A stretch of 64,000 nt of DNA from Pisaster brevispinus (taxonomy: Eukaryota > Echinodermata > Asteroidea > Forcipulatida > Asteriidae). The number at the start of each line of letters is the position of its first letter. Position 1 is the stretch's first letter. The notes under the pieces were generated by a model, which did not search any database, had not been told where the DNA came from, and was given only the letters and a program-made list of their open reading frames with translations. The position numbers and the translations under genes are program-made. The stretch lies in assembly GCA_023634235.1 (NCBI GenBank), contig JAMKCF010000069.1, positions 186,001 through 250,000 of the forward strand, in the 5' to 3' direction. Positions 26,086 through 37,267 of the stretch are shown piece by piece.

Positions 26086-29000
26086 AAAAAAACCTTGATA
26101 AAAGAAGTTGTGCAGTTAAACTTCGAACCAGTGGATCCGCCCTTTTCATGGTGAAGTACAAAATCTAGACCATCTGGAAGACTGTAGGATTGCTGTCAGT
26201 TAGTTTAACATTTGGAATAGGGCCAGAATATTTGAGATAAGCGTTACCAGTTATCAAGTGGTGAGGTTTTATTACTATGTCCCAATTGGACTTTTCTGCA
26301 ATCGAGGGTAAACAAGTGATTGGCATTTCGAGATGGTTAGAAAGTTTTAAAAGTTGCCTCTGAACATCATTTCATATCCGGGTCAAAAATAAGGCTTGTT
26401 TGACCAATCTCTGTTATTTTCGTCTGCTGTTTTCCATACTACGTTTGTTCGTTTCTGTATATTCAAAAGTTGGTTGCTTACCTTGACTGGCTTTAGTTTG
26501 GCTGTAGTTGTACCATTCCATGCACTGTGACTGAGTTGTCCGGTACGCCATTTTGTCAGACAATCAGCTGGACCATTCCATGCAGCAGAGTTGACCGCTC
26601 CTCTGATCTGAATGATTCACTTGATCATCTGTACCGACCACTGGCAGACACTATTTCCTTCTTTGTCGCTCTAGAGGGAGGTATATATAACCAGAACTAG
26701 TGTAGAAAACTGAATTTTTCTCAGAATATCTGCTTTTCAGCCAGCACAAACCATGCAGACGAAATTATATGGAAACAGTTGACAAATGTGTGCTTTATTG
26801 ATAAAACTGAATGGTTGGCCAGCCTCTTGTTATTAGCTCCTACGACATTGAAAGATCGTTGCGACCTAATGAATTCAAATGATCTTATTTGACTGGTGAA
26901 ATTTAAACTTTTAAAATTGAAATACTCCTTTGTTACTATTGAATGTTGATATGATGGAGCAATCATTTTAGATGAGCAAGACGTTTAAATTTAAAAAGTC
27001 TTAAATTTAATTGGCCGGAGAAAGACCTATGCTTGGGTTGAAACTAAACAGAAAAATAGCATCTGGCAGGTGATGGCGAATGTGGACATGGTCATTTAGC
27101 CATAGTTTGCTGGGGAATATTTAATAACATGTGTTCATACTACGTCATCAATTGTGCTTTAAATCGTCAATATTTTGAGACGCGAAGTTCAAGAATCAAT
27201 GGCATCGAGAGAATAACCCGCTTTATCTGTTAGCTAAAAATAGAAAATTTTGACAAACTGAAGTAGTATGCCAGCCAGTTCAGTGTCAAATTGAAGGCGC
27301 AAGAATCTCCTGCCCTCTGTTGTATTTTAAGTTTTCAATGAAATAAAAATGATATGTTCAACCATACTTTCCAAAAACCCACTATTTCTTCTTCTGATTT
27401 AGGCTGCATTGAAATGTGCACCATCTCCCTGGAAAACAATCTTAAGACAAAATAGTCTGATGAAGTTCTTCTCAAGACTCTCAAACTTAGTTTAGAGAAT
27501 GTTGATGCTTCTTTTGCCTACTGCATCTTACAGTGTGGTCTAAATTGCACCTAAATTGCCTCAGCAAATCATGTGAAGAGAAGCAACAGAGAAATGTTCA
27601 ACACAATGTCAACAAGAAAAACCACTGACACAGAAAAACAGGTTAACAGGTGGGACCAACATTCCCCTCAAGAGACTCTAGAATAATGGATCTGAAGCGG
27701 GGTATATAAGAGCATGGAAAGACACCACCACAAATAAACAGAGTCTCGTGTGCACACTCTGGTACAAAGTACAGGAGTTGAGCTTTGTCGGGAGACTACA
27801 ATTACCCGTTGAACCCAGTGGACAAGTATGGTGTTCTGTGATATTAAAATGTGATATGTTTATCAGTCCATCGTTTCTCATAACTGTGAGTAAGGACTTA
27901 GACTGTTAGCTACAATTTGTGTTCGACATGGGGCGTGGTGTAGCCACCCTGGCCAGCTGTTGTGTTCTCATTGTGAGCTTGGAATCTCCGGAATGTTTTA
28001 CAAGATTTTTTGGAGTGGGGGGGGGGGGGGGAACTACTGTACAAGAAGAAAAGTGTGTTCAGTATGGGAACATTAGGCAGTTGGGGGGGGGGGCTCCATA
28101 TCGGACGTTGTAAAATTAGCCGGGGCCCAATTTAATAAAACTGCTTGTGTACACAAAAAAGTAGCAAAGCACAACAAAATCTGCTTTAATACCAGGATAA
28201 CATTACCAGCTAAAATACCGTATCTCATGTACAATCTAAGACTGGTATTGGTTGCTATAAATAAATAAAAAAAGGGTTAACAAAATGTTCATTTCCAACA
28301 CTGTGCAACGAAAATGCCACCATTTAACCCCCCTTTTCGTCAGTCTTACCTTTATAATGTCCTCTTTAAGATGAGTGACTTTTGCAGCATATATTTCCAG
28401 AGGTTTCACTGAAATAATCACTTATTTCCGATGCATACACTGTACACGTGTGATTGTTGTGATGAGCCAACACACGTGTGCATCCGGGTTAAAACCGCAA
28501 GCACGAGTCTATTATTAGAAAACAAGATGGCGTCTTCCGTTTTTCATTATGATTGGTCGTATCTTAATAAATTTATTTCTAGTTGATGAGCAACAAAAAA
28601 CCTCCATTTGTGATTGTAAATTTACATTATTTTATAAGGTATAGACTTGTATTCTTTTTATGCTGGTCGGAATTAAACCTTCCGATTAGAAAAATTAAGT
28701 AGAAAAATGATGGAGTTATCGTCTGCTCATCGACTGAGTTCTGAATACTAATAAGGTGACTTCACAAATCTTTGTCAATGAAAATGGCTTTGTTTACGTT
28801 CGGGAATAAAATTGCTTTTGATACAAATTTCAGGGAAAACTTTTCAGGTAACGAATGGTTATTTCTTACAAATAGGGGAAGTAAATATTGAAGAGTATAG
28901 CTCATTTTCAGCAGAGTAAATCTGTATAAAAGTGTTATTCTGGGCTGGTTTTCGACTTGAACCCATAAGGTTTATTAACAAAATCAGCATTGTCAAAGTT

Positions 29001-31196
29001 TAGGGGCGTGTCCTGATTTTTACGCATGAGAACTTGCGCAGGTCATCCTGTAATTGACAGATGAAGTTGTGCGGTTGATGACAACCAAACTTATGCTCAG
29101 TGAGACAGATTGCTGTCATAGTTTTTGGAAAGACATTGAGGTATGAATAATATTTTGGGAAGTTGTTTCTGGAATGTGCATTCATAAGCATAAATTTATC
29201 ACTGCTTTGTTTGGATTTTCCACATCTTTCTTTAGTTTTGCCCGTAACTTGTTTATTCTGCATCCGGTCACCAAAAAAACTATGTTGACGTTTCAAAGAA
29301 CTTATCAAAATTCCTAGTCATATGATGAAATAGGGGTCAGCTGTTTCCATGAAAACCGTTTATTTGACTTTAGGTCAAAAGTTGTGTAGGAAATTTGCTT
29401 GTCTTCTCAACAAAATTTAGCCTCGTTTTGGTAACATTTATGAAGTAGTACTAAACTAAGATGGCTGCTGTCACAGGAGGGCGCCATACAGACATGTTTA
29501 CTGGCGCTTGCACAGATAACAGTCTCAGGTAGTTGAAGGGCACTCCTTACTTTGCTTCTTGGTGTCTGTCAATCCTAGGTACTGGAGGCACTGGCATGCG
29601 CTGGGGTTAGTTTAGGTCCTAAAAGAACATTTAAAATGAAAAAAACAATGCAGGACTTGACCCCCCAAAACAAAAAAACTCACTAAGGACCTATCCTTTC
29701 TCCCATCACACACGCCCTCCACCTGCCCCCTCATAACAGTCAATCCCCACTCCCCTCCCTTCCCCTAGTGTTTTGAGCATCTACCTTGCTACAGAGTGCA
29801 GCACCTGTGTAGCAAGCTAAACTAAATGGAAGGTACAATCACTGATTCAGGAGGAGTTTTCTTCACATTATTGGACACTTTTTTGTCATGAGATATCTGT
29901 AGGCAATTGACCTTCCAACAGAAAATTGTTATAGAAAAATAAAATATTTGCTTCGTAGGGTCGATTTGGTTTTATTGAAACACTTTACACTATGATGAGC
30001 TATTGGATTTTGTTTGAAATGTTGCTTCACTGCGAAATGAATACCTTCCCTTTGTTTTATTCCTGATGACCAGACCTTCACCACAATGTAACCATGTTCT
30101 CAATGCTATATTGCTCAGTCCAAACAGTATTTTGTTTGCTGTGAATTTACCTTTGTAAGTACACATAGATTCACTTTCTGCTCGATTTTCAGTGTTTTGT
30201 GAAGACAGTGTTAATTAAGTTTCATTATATGATTGACTTTGTTTGCTTTAACACAAACTGCGCATTAAACTTCTCTTTCCATATCAATTTTGTCACATAT
30301 CTTTGAAAATACAAGATGGCTGCTGTGCGATAAAGGTCTGGACTGCAGACATATTTACAAAGAAAGCAGATCTTATCTATAGAAAAAAGACACAAAGACA
30401 TGTGTTTTCCCTTCTTTTATTTAAATACAAGAAAGAACAAATGGGCACAAATTTATTTTCTTTTATTTAAATACAGATAACATCCTCAAGAAAGCAGTTT
30501 TTATTTCACAGTTTGTTCCACTGGCACATTGTATAGTGAACACAAAATAAGGTACAAACCCCAAATGAAGCCATTCTGTTACAACTTGGCTTATCCCAAA
30601 ACCATTGCAGTTGATGATGCAAAGATACAACCAAACAACTACTTGTGTGATTTGATAGCTTTTCCAAAAAGAGACTTAAATTTCAATACAACTTTGTGGT
30701 GTTCCCAATCATTATCATTTTCATGATGTATTGTAATTTGAAGTACATCCTATTGATGTGCCAGTGTACTTAAATATTTTTTTAAATTACAAAAATTAAC
30801 CAGATCAAGTAACACAACTGACAGAATTCTAGAATATGATACCAAATTCATATAACATTTTAAATAGTCCATTCCAATGAGCTTGTTTGAAATCAATTCA
30901 AAGCAAAAGCCACAGATTAATATCTTTTTGTCTTTGAATGAGGGAGACATCAGTAAAAAAATTGTGAAAAACACCAAGAAGTCAATAGTTTAAAATTGAA
31001 AAAGAAAGCATTTTATGTGCACTAAATGTAGATGATTTTTTTCTCGCACATTTTTGTGAGCAGATTTGAGAGTTGAAATAGATGTCTCTGTTTTCAGCAC
31101 AGCTAAGTATTGGGAGATTTTTAATGTGGAAGGACCAGTTTTCTTAGCTCATGTGGCTGCTGGGTGCCATTTATAAAACTAGGCTTACGGAAGGTC
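26086..31196. other. AT-rich stretch without a recognisable gene
   Basis: No frame longer than about 100 codons, no recognised protein similarity and no convincing exon was found on either strand. It holds two runs of G (28017-28031 and 28083-28093), two related short segments beginning AAGATGGCTGCTGT at 29459 and 30314, and a direct repeat TTTTATTTAAATACA near 30414 and 30460. The missing downstream exons of the neighbouring NCBP1 relic would be expected here on the minus strand and were not seen. Confidence 0.6.
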
Positions 31197-31529
31197 CAGG
31201 GATGTGATAGGCTGTTGCAAAAAACCCTGAACTGTGAGCGCTAAGTGTGAAAGCTTGCGAGCTCGAAGCCTACTTACATGCATTTATCTTTTGTTTTAAA
31301 AGCCCTAATCTGCACTCTGGGGCATTCTATTTGGTTTTATCTTCATGTTTTTTACGGTCTGAATTTAAAATATATATATATAATTTATTTAGTTACTTTT
31401 TGTTATACTTAAAAAAAATTATATATATATATTTATTTTATTTTTATTTATTAGTTTGTTTGTTTGTTTATGGGTTTTTTTGGAGGGGGGTTAAAAAAAC
31501 CAGATAAAAACAGAGAAATCACATCCCTG
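31197..31529. mobile_element. Miniature inverted-repeat element, copy 1 (CAGGGATGTGAT family)
   Basis: The element begins CAGGGATGTGATAGG and ends AAATCACATCCCTG, which are inverted copies of each other. The hexamer AAGGTC lies directly on both sides (31191-31196 and 31530-31535), consistent with a target duplication. There is no transposase frame inside, so it is non-autonomous. A second copy at 36913-37171 shares the ends and a long internal block containing CTAATCTGCACTCTGGGGCA. This copy has an AT-rich internal stretch at about 31370-31450. The CAGGG terminus resembles hAT elements, but the duplication length is not the usual 8 bp. Confidence 0.8.
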
Positions 31530-32610
31530 AAGGTCACTTGTGGGTTCTTTTACACAAAGGAACAATGGAGCCCACAAAGTTGTTCTTACTTCAACTTGGA
31601 CCCCACAGAGGAATTCTTTAGAAAAGGGATCAATAGAACAACAAAACAGGACCCCCACAAACCCAATCCGTAAGGTTGCGTGCATGAACATGTGCTACGA
31701 AACGCATTGCTGGATGGCGCTACGCGTACGCATCTTACATGTGCCTACCACTCCAGCATGGCAGACCTCCTGCATTGCTAGAGATCAAACCGTACAGGCA
31801 AGCGCTGTACACTGTGCCGCCATTGCTGGGGTATTGTCTGTGTGTACAAAACCTTGCGTTTCCAGCACCTCTGCAATGGCGGTGTGGTGTGCAGCACATT
31901 GCGCGTACGGAATGGTCTACAGAAATGTCATACATGTGTAGGTAAATACTTTTTGAATCATTGCATGCCATGGTGAGGTATTAATGTATATTTGGTTTGC
32001 CGTAACACCATGTGTATATCTACTTTGCTGTGTAGATTTTGTTCTTTGGGAACTAGGTCTTGCTTTATTCTGCTTGATTCAATCTACTCCACGGCAGTAC
32101 ACATGTATAGGTAACCTGTGATTTGAATTCTATATTGGAGAGGGGCTCTAAGGTCAAAGTTGATTTTGTGATGCACTTATTTGTCAATGGTTAGAGCCCT
32201 TTTGAAAAAGATATTGCAAGTATCTGGCTTGACATTAAAACAGTGCCAAATGCCAGTTGGATTTCCCACTCTTGCTGTGTGAAATTCATTAACATAAAAA
32301 ACATCCAATGGCACATTTCAAATACATGGGCATGTACATTTTTGGACAGAGAAATTTTAGGTTCTTCCTGAATTTCAATGATATTTGATAAAAACAGGTT
32401 GAAATTAGCCTCATGACCAACACAAATAACTTGAGTGGACTGCTATACTTGTTTCAAGAAAAATTGAAGGCTCGAGGAGATCTTGAGAAAATCCTGAAAT
32501 CAGGAACAATCCTGTGAAATCACATGCCTGAACGACTCTATCTTTTGAAGAATGAGTGCAGCACAAAACTGAATTTGACCTTGAAGCCCCTCTTTGAAGT
32601 AAACACTCAC

Positions 32611-32722
32611 CATTCATCCCAGCTCCAGCGGAATTGAAAATTGCTGAGGTGATGAGAGAACCAATTGACAAACCGATCAGTGCAGTTGAGATTCATATTA
32701 TCCAGTCTCTCGTACAGGAGCT
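32611..32722 (-). pseudogene. NCBP1: NCBP1-like exon 9, copy A; last exon found
   Basis: It is identical by eye to the copy at 34134-34245, with intact splice sites. No further NCBP1 exon was recognised at lower coordinates, although the vertebrate protein continues for more than 400 residues. The gene relic therefore ends near the outer edge of the tandem duplication at 31813. Confidence 0.9.
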
Positions 32723-32829
32723 CTGTACGTTAAATTAAGAATCACAACATGGACCTGATATCATAACTTCAGCCAACAGCAGAAATTAATACCAAGGACA
32801 TGTCCAAATTAGCCGCTGAGGCTTGGTAG

Positions 32830-33081
32830 TCACATGACATGCATTGAAGCCAGCAGGAGACTGGCGTAGGCTGCTTCCAGCTTGACGGGATGAGGTAAGT
32901 TGAACAGCTGACCGAACACCACCTCTACAATCATGTAGTTGAGAGGGACTCTGGCCTTGCCGTGATAACTCACTAACTGGGCAGCCTCCTTGTGATCCTT
33001 GACATAGGCAGTAATGATGCAGCTCAGTTGCTCTTCAACTAAGTACCTCTCAATGGAATGATGTCCTGGCATGGTGGGGCC
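32830..33081 (-). pseudogene. NCBP1: NCBP1-like exon 8, copy A of the tandem duplication
   Basis: It is identical by eye to the copy at 34353-34604, with the same acceptor and the same premature TGA. In gene order it lies after exon 9 copy B, so a transcript of the locus would read exons 7-8-9-8-9. Confidence 0.9.
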
Positions 33082-34133
33082 CTGCAAAGATGAACGGCCA
33101 ACATTTCTCTTAAAACATTATCCATTTTCATACCGGTTGAATAATGTGTAGATGACAACTATACCGTCAAAAACTAACAACGGAGATGACATCTTGAAAG
33201 CATACTTGATGACCAAGGGTATTATTATCAATAAAAAAAACCCTGATATATACTTTATTGTGTATACGAGTGGAAAACAGCACATTCCGTCTGTTTGTGT
33301 CACCAAAATTGGCTCCCTTTTGCTTTTGCCTGAAGTGTGCCGCCATTGCTGGGGTATTGTCTGTGTGTACAAAACCTTGCGTTTCCAGCACCTCTGCAAT
33401 GGCGGTGTGGTGTGCAGCACATTGCGCGTACGGAATGGTCTACAGAAATGTCATACATGTGTAGGTAAATACTTTTTGAATCATTGCATGCCATGGTGAG
33501 GTATTAATGTATATTTGGTTTGCCGTAACACCATGTGTATATCTACTTTGCTGTGTAGATTTTGTTCTTTGGGAACTAGGTCTTGCTTTATTCTGCTTGA
33601 TTCAATCTACTCCACGGCAGTACACATGTATAGGTAACCTGTGATTTGAATTCTATATTGGAGAGGGGCTCTAAGGTCAAAGTTGATTTTGTGATGCACT
33701 TATTTGTCAATGGTTAGAGCCCTTTTGAAAAAGATATTGCAAGTATCTGGCTTGACATTAAAACAGTGCCAAATGCCAGTTGGATTTCCCACTCTTGCTG
33801 TGTGAAATTCATTAACATAAAAAACATCCAATGGCACATTTCAAATACATGGGCATGTACATTTTTGGACAGAGAAATTTTAGGTTCTTCCTGAATTTCA
33901 ATGATATTTGATAAAAACAGGTTGAAATTAGCCTCATGACCAACACAAATAACTTGAGTGGACTGCTATACTTGTTTCAAGAAAAATTGAAGGCTGGAGG
34001 AGATTTTGAGAAAATCCTGAAATCAGGAACAATCCTGTGAAATCACATGCCTGAACGACTCTATCTTTTGAAGAATGAGTGCAGCACAAAACTGAATTTG
34101 ACCTTGAAGCCCCTCTTTGAAGTAAACACTCAC

Positions 34134-34245
34134 CATTCATCCCAGCTCCAGCGGAATTGAAAATTGCTGAGGTGATGAGAGAACCAATTGACAAACCGAT
34201 CAGTGCAGTTGAGATTCATATTATCCAGTCTCTCGTACAGGAGCT
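34134..34245 (-). pseudogene. NCBP1: NCBP1-like exon 9, copy B
   Basis: The exon is 112 nt between acceptor AACGTACAG and donor GTGAGT. In frame it reads [19 protein letters not shown], then [17 protein letters not shown] with a split tryptophan codon. This corresponds to vertebrate MLYMRLDTMNTTCVDRFIN and [18 protein letters not shown]. It is open and intact. The long open frame that overlaps it in a different phase is a shadow. Confidence 0.9.
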
Positions 34246-34352
34246 CTGTACGTTAAATTAAGAATCACAACATGGACCTGATATCATAACTTCAGCCAAC
34301 AGCAGAAATTAATACCAAGGACATGTCCAAATTAGCCGCTGAGGCTTGGTAG

Positions 34353-34604
34353 TCACATGACATGCATTGAAGCCAGCAGGAGACTGGCGTAGGCTGCTTC
34401 CAGCTTGACGGGATGAGGTAAGTTGAACAGCTGACCGAACACCACCTCTACAATCATGTAGTTGAGAGGGACTCTGGCCTTGCCGTGATAACTCACTAAC
34501 TGGGCAGCCTCCTTGTGATCCTTGACATAGGCAGTAATGATGCAGCTCAGTTGCTCTTCAACTAAGTACCTCTCAATGGAATGATGTCCTGGCATGGTGG
34601 GGCC
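34353..34604 (-). pseudogene. NCBP1: NCBP1-like exon 8, copy B of the tandem duplication
   Basis: After acceptor ATCTTTGCAG the frame reads GPTMPGHHSIERYLVEEQL, then AAQLVSYHGKARVPLNYMI and VEVVFGQLFNLPHP. It matches vertebrate GPVMPGSHSVERFVIEENL, AAQLVSYPGKNKIPLNYHI and VEVIFAELFQLPAP. The frame stops at TGA shortly after the YASLLL segment. The roughly 18 residues expected before exon 9 (ELCKLQPGSLPQV in vertebrates) are missing, and the only candidate donors there are poor, so the 3' end of the exon is uncertain and probably damaged. Confidence 0.9.
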
Positions 34605-35226
34605 CTGCAAAGATGAACGGCCAACATTTCTCTTAAAACATTATCCATTTTCATACCGGTTGAATAATGTGTAGATGACAACTATACCGTCAAAAACTAA
34701 CAACGGAGATGACATCTTGAAAGCATACTTGATGACCAAGGGTATTATTATCAATAAAAAAAACCCTGATATATACTTTATTGTGTATACGAGTGGAAAA
34801 CAGCACATTCCGTCTGTTTGTGTCACCAAAATTGGCTCCCTTTTGCTTTTGCCTGAAGTGTGAATCGAGTTTCAGTAAGATTGGAAGATTTGCAATGCTT
34901 TTTTCTTGAAGACGAGCAGAGTACACTGTCTGAAAAGTCTAGATTCTACTTTATCTCAACCCTGGTTCTTCTCGGAAGCAGCAGTGTTCACAAAGAGAAT
35001 TCAACACATCATCAGATCAGTGCAAAAAACAATGTACTTCACAAAAATATGCGCCAAGCACAAATCGATATTGGTGCATACTTGTTTTGTGCGTACATTC
35101 AGGCTATTTTGAGCGAAATACAAGGTTTTGACAATTTCAAACTGGTGCGTAACTTCAGTGCTATTTTAGGAGATACAGCGTTTTTTGCACCGACATAACC
35201 TACACAGTTCTTATTACCAATCATAC

Positions 35227-35425
35227 CTAGGGTGCGTCTGTGTAGTCAAACATCCTGAAGGCAACCTTGGGTAGAGGGTAGACACAGTCCTCATTGTGGG
35301 GCGGGACGGTGAACTGCGGCAAGGTGTGCTGAAGAGCCTCGCACAGGATGCAAGCGAAGGATGCTCTTCTGGTTCCAGTCGTCCCGACGGAGTTTGGTCG
35401 TCCGGGCCCACAGGCAGTCAATACT
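35227..35425 (-). pseudogene. NCBP1: NCBP1-like exon 7, with a 17-bp deletion and a terminal nonsense codon
   Basis: The first part reads [17 protein letters not shown] and continues to SILR, matching vertebrate LDCLWAQIQKLKKDRW and HILR. At about 35350-35353 the frame shifts by a 17-bp loss relative to the expected seven intervening codons. The second part then reads [32 protein letters not shown] in a different frame, matching [13 protein letters not shown] and [19 protein letters not shown]. The last codon before donor GTATGA is TAG (35227-35229), where the vertebrate protein has glutamate. Two independent lesions in one exon make it non-functional as it stands. Confidence 0.88.
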
Positions 35426-35994
35426 CTGATAAATGCCATGAGAAAGGACAAATTAGAAAAATGTTTGTCTTTTCTCATCACCCTCTACAAAGACAATTCT
35501 TTTCGTTAAATGATGGAGGGCAAATATTCTTAGAACATTTATTTTGAAAGTAAGAACGGCAGAATATTGTTGAGGAAGTGAACAACACACTGAACATAAA
35601 ATAGATTGCGGAAGTCTCGCCGTTATTTGAGCATTTTCAGGGGACACCTCTGGTTCCCACGTACATTTCTTTAAATTTTGTTGCACAACATTGATAACAG
35701 TGAAATGATAAGTGCTCAAAGATGTTTGCACACAATTAACATGGTATAAAGATGGTTAATGTGGAACATTTTCCCCAACATATTTGTCCTTAAAGTGCTT
35801 CAGTTTTTGAGAAATGAGTCAAACAATTAGTTTTGAGCTCACAAGTCCAAAACCTGACGCTTGAAAACAGTGAAAACATACATGTACAAGGGGGTTTTTC
35901 ACTTATCTTCTAGTGAACACAATGACTGATTCAGCTTCAACTTCCAAAAGTTGGTTTATTCAAGTACATGCTGGGTCACTCAAAGTGCGATGAT

Positions 35995-36033
35995 GGTCTT
36001 TGACAATTACCAATGTTGTCCATGCGATAATGC
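35995..36033. repeat. Terminal fragment of the dispersed element also found at 62974-63298
   Basis: GGTCTTTGACAATTACCAA followed by TGTTGTCCATGC matches the right end of the element at 62974-63298 (GGTCTTTGACAATTACCAA). The rest of the element is not recognisable here. It lies in the intron between exons 6 and 7 of the NCBP1 relic. Confidence 0.5.
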
Positions 36034-36387
36034 ATGCTTTAACATGTCAAAGAAACTCAATTGAACAAATTAAACGGGCAAACCATTCAACTATGCCACA
36101 GTCTATTGCTAGTTCCGGCACTGATTCAATGATGAAGAGTTCCGACGTTAGTATTGCATTTGGGTCATTTTATGCTTCATTTCTCATGTTGTCTCTTTGG
36201 AGAGAAATGGAGACACTATTGAGGCCATTGATAAACAACTTACATCTTCCTGGGGGTGGGGTGTGTTGCTGTGCCACACCCTCAACATCGGAACATGGTC
36301 CTTCTTTCTCTCTCTGGCAAAGATACAAAATATTTTAAGGGATAAGTTCTATATCTGCATATCAGGAAAGTGGAAAAATCTATCTGT

Positions 36388-36486
36388 TGTAGGGGTGAAG
36401 GGGTGTGTAAGAGGGTTGAAGGGGTTGTTGAAGGGGGTGTAGAAGGGGTGAAGGTGGTGTGGAAGGGGGTGTTGATAGGGGTACCT
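36388..36486 (+). repeat. G-rich imperfect repeat (GAAGGGGTGT/GTTGAAGGGGGTG)
   Basis: About 100 bp of the plus strand consist of runs of three to five G separated by short TGT, TGAA and TTGAA spacers, with hardly any C. At least eight G runs are present, enough for G-quadruplex formation. It lies in an intron of the NCBP1 relic, on the strand opposite to the exons. Confidence 0.75.
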
Positions 36487-36912
36487 TGTAAGGGTGAAAC
36501 AAGGTGCAGTAAACCATACCTGAAGCACCTGGGCAAACCCCCTCTCTTAGGGATAAGTGCAATTTGTGTTTCCACATGCATTACACAACACAGCTTTACG
36601 TCCCATCCAAAGGACAAAGCAACAATGGCTAAGTGACACAAGCTCCAACATCAGGACCTAAACCAGGACCCGATCCCACACTCTGCTGATCAGAAACACC
36701 AGAGCTTTGGTCCGGCACTCTTCGACCCCTTGACCAAGACACGCCCATGCATCAACTAATAACTGAATAGACCTCTCGCATACGCTGCCATTTCTTGAGA
36801 TCAATGGAAAATGGAAATAGGGGCATGTGTACGCGCCATGTTACATTCTCGGCCAATGACTGCTCTTCCTTTGAGTTCAGTGAGGACGCTGTTTGAGCTT
36901 GTGTTGTCCTAT

Positions 36913-37171
36913 CAGGGATGTGATAGGCTGTTGAAAAAAACTGAACTGTGAGCGCAAAGCATGAAAACTTGCAAGGGCGAAAACTTGCGAGCTCGAAGTC
37001 TACATACATTTATCTTCTGTTTTAAAAGCCCTAATCTGCACTCTGGGGCATTCTATTTGGTTTTATCTTCATCTGTTTATGTTTTTCATGGTCTTCATTT
37101 AAAAGAATAATACTAATTTTTTTTTTTTTTTTTACGGATTTCCGGAAGAAAACAGAGAAATCACATCCCTG
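36913..37171. mobile_element. Miniature inverted-repeat element, copy 2 (CAGGGATGTGAT family)
   Basis: It begins CAGGGATGTGATAGGCTG and ends AAATCACATCCCTG. The flanking pentamer CCTAT is present on both sides (36908-36912 and 37172-37176). The internal sequence matches copy 1 at 31197-31529 over long blocks but is shorter and has a T-rich run at about 37117-37133. There is no coding capacity. It sits about 57 bp beyond the truncated exon 6 of the NCBP1 relic. Confidence 0.8.
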
Positions 37172-37228
37172 CCTATACAAGGGGTTTAAAACTCCAGCAT
37201 GTAGTTCTCGATAACACTCATTATTAAC

Positions 37229-37267
37229 CAGTTCTTCTTCCTTCTTCTCTGCAATCTCTGCTCCTAC
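37229..37267 (-). pseudogene. NCBP1: NCBP1-like exon 6, truncated
   Basis: After acceptor TTTGATAG the frame reads VGAEIAEKKEEEL, which follows naturally from the PW at the end of exon 5 and resembles vertebrate VGKELYEKKDAEM. Similarity fades after about 13 codons. The only candidate splice donor there is a weak GTTAAT. The expected remainder of this region was not found between here and exon 7. The mobile element copy at 36913-37171 begins about 57 bp further along the minus strand, so its insertion or an associated deletion may have removed the rest. The end coordinate is uncertain. Confidence 0.6.

Larger units (their letters stand above)
31813..33335. repeat. 1523-bp tandem duplication, copy A
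   Basis: The segment is followed immediately by a second copy at 33336-34858. By eye I found only two substitutions between them (32473 C versus 33996 G; 32482 C versus 34005 T). The four bases TGTG occur at the start of each copy and again just after copy B, so the junction has 4-bp microhomology. Each copy holds two NCBP1-like exons on the minus strand. Confidence 0.95.
33336..34858. repeat. 1523-bp tandem duplication, copy B
   Basis: This is the second copy of the segment at 31813-33335, in the same orientation and directly abutting. Similarity stops after TGTG at 34859-34862. The near identity implies a recent event, recent gene conversion, or an assembly artefact in which two haplotype copies were joined. 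Confidence 0.95.

Noticed and set aside
26681..27712. TATA-like words GTATATATAA (26681) and GGTATATAAG (27701)
   Set aside because: Such words are common in AT-rich DNA, and no exon, initiator or conserved promoter element accompanies them.
28441..28485. Inverted ACACGTGT words around 28446 and 28474
   Set aside because: Two E-box-like palindromes close together, but without any gene or promoter context this is too weak to call.
31540..31941. 133-codon plus-strand frame, partly repeated at 33258-33464
   Set aside because: It overlaps the start of the tandem duplication, the repeated part is just the duplicated DNA, and there is no recognisable protein.
32411..32671. 86-codon minus-strand frame overlapping NCBP1 exon 9 (and its twin at 33934-34194)
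   Set aside because: It reads the exon in the wrong phase and runs through the splice donor. The other frame matches NCBP1.
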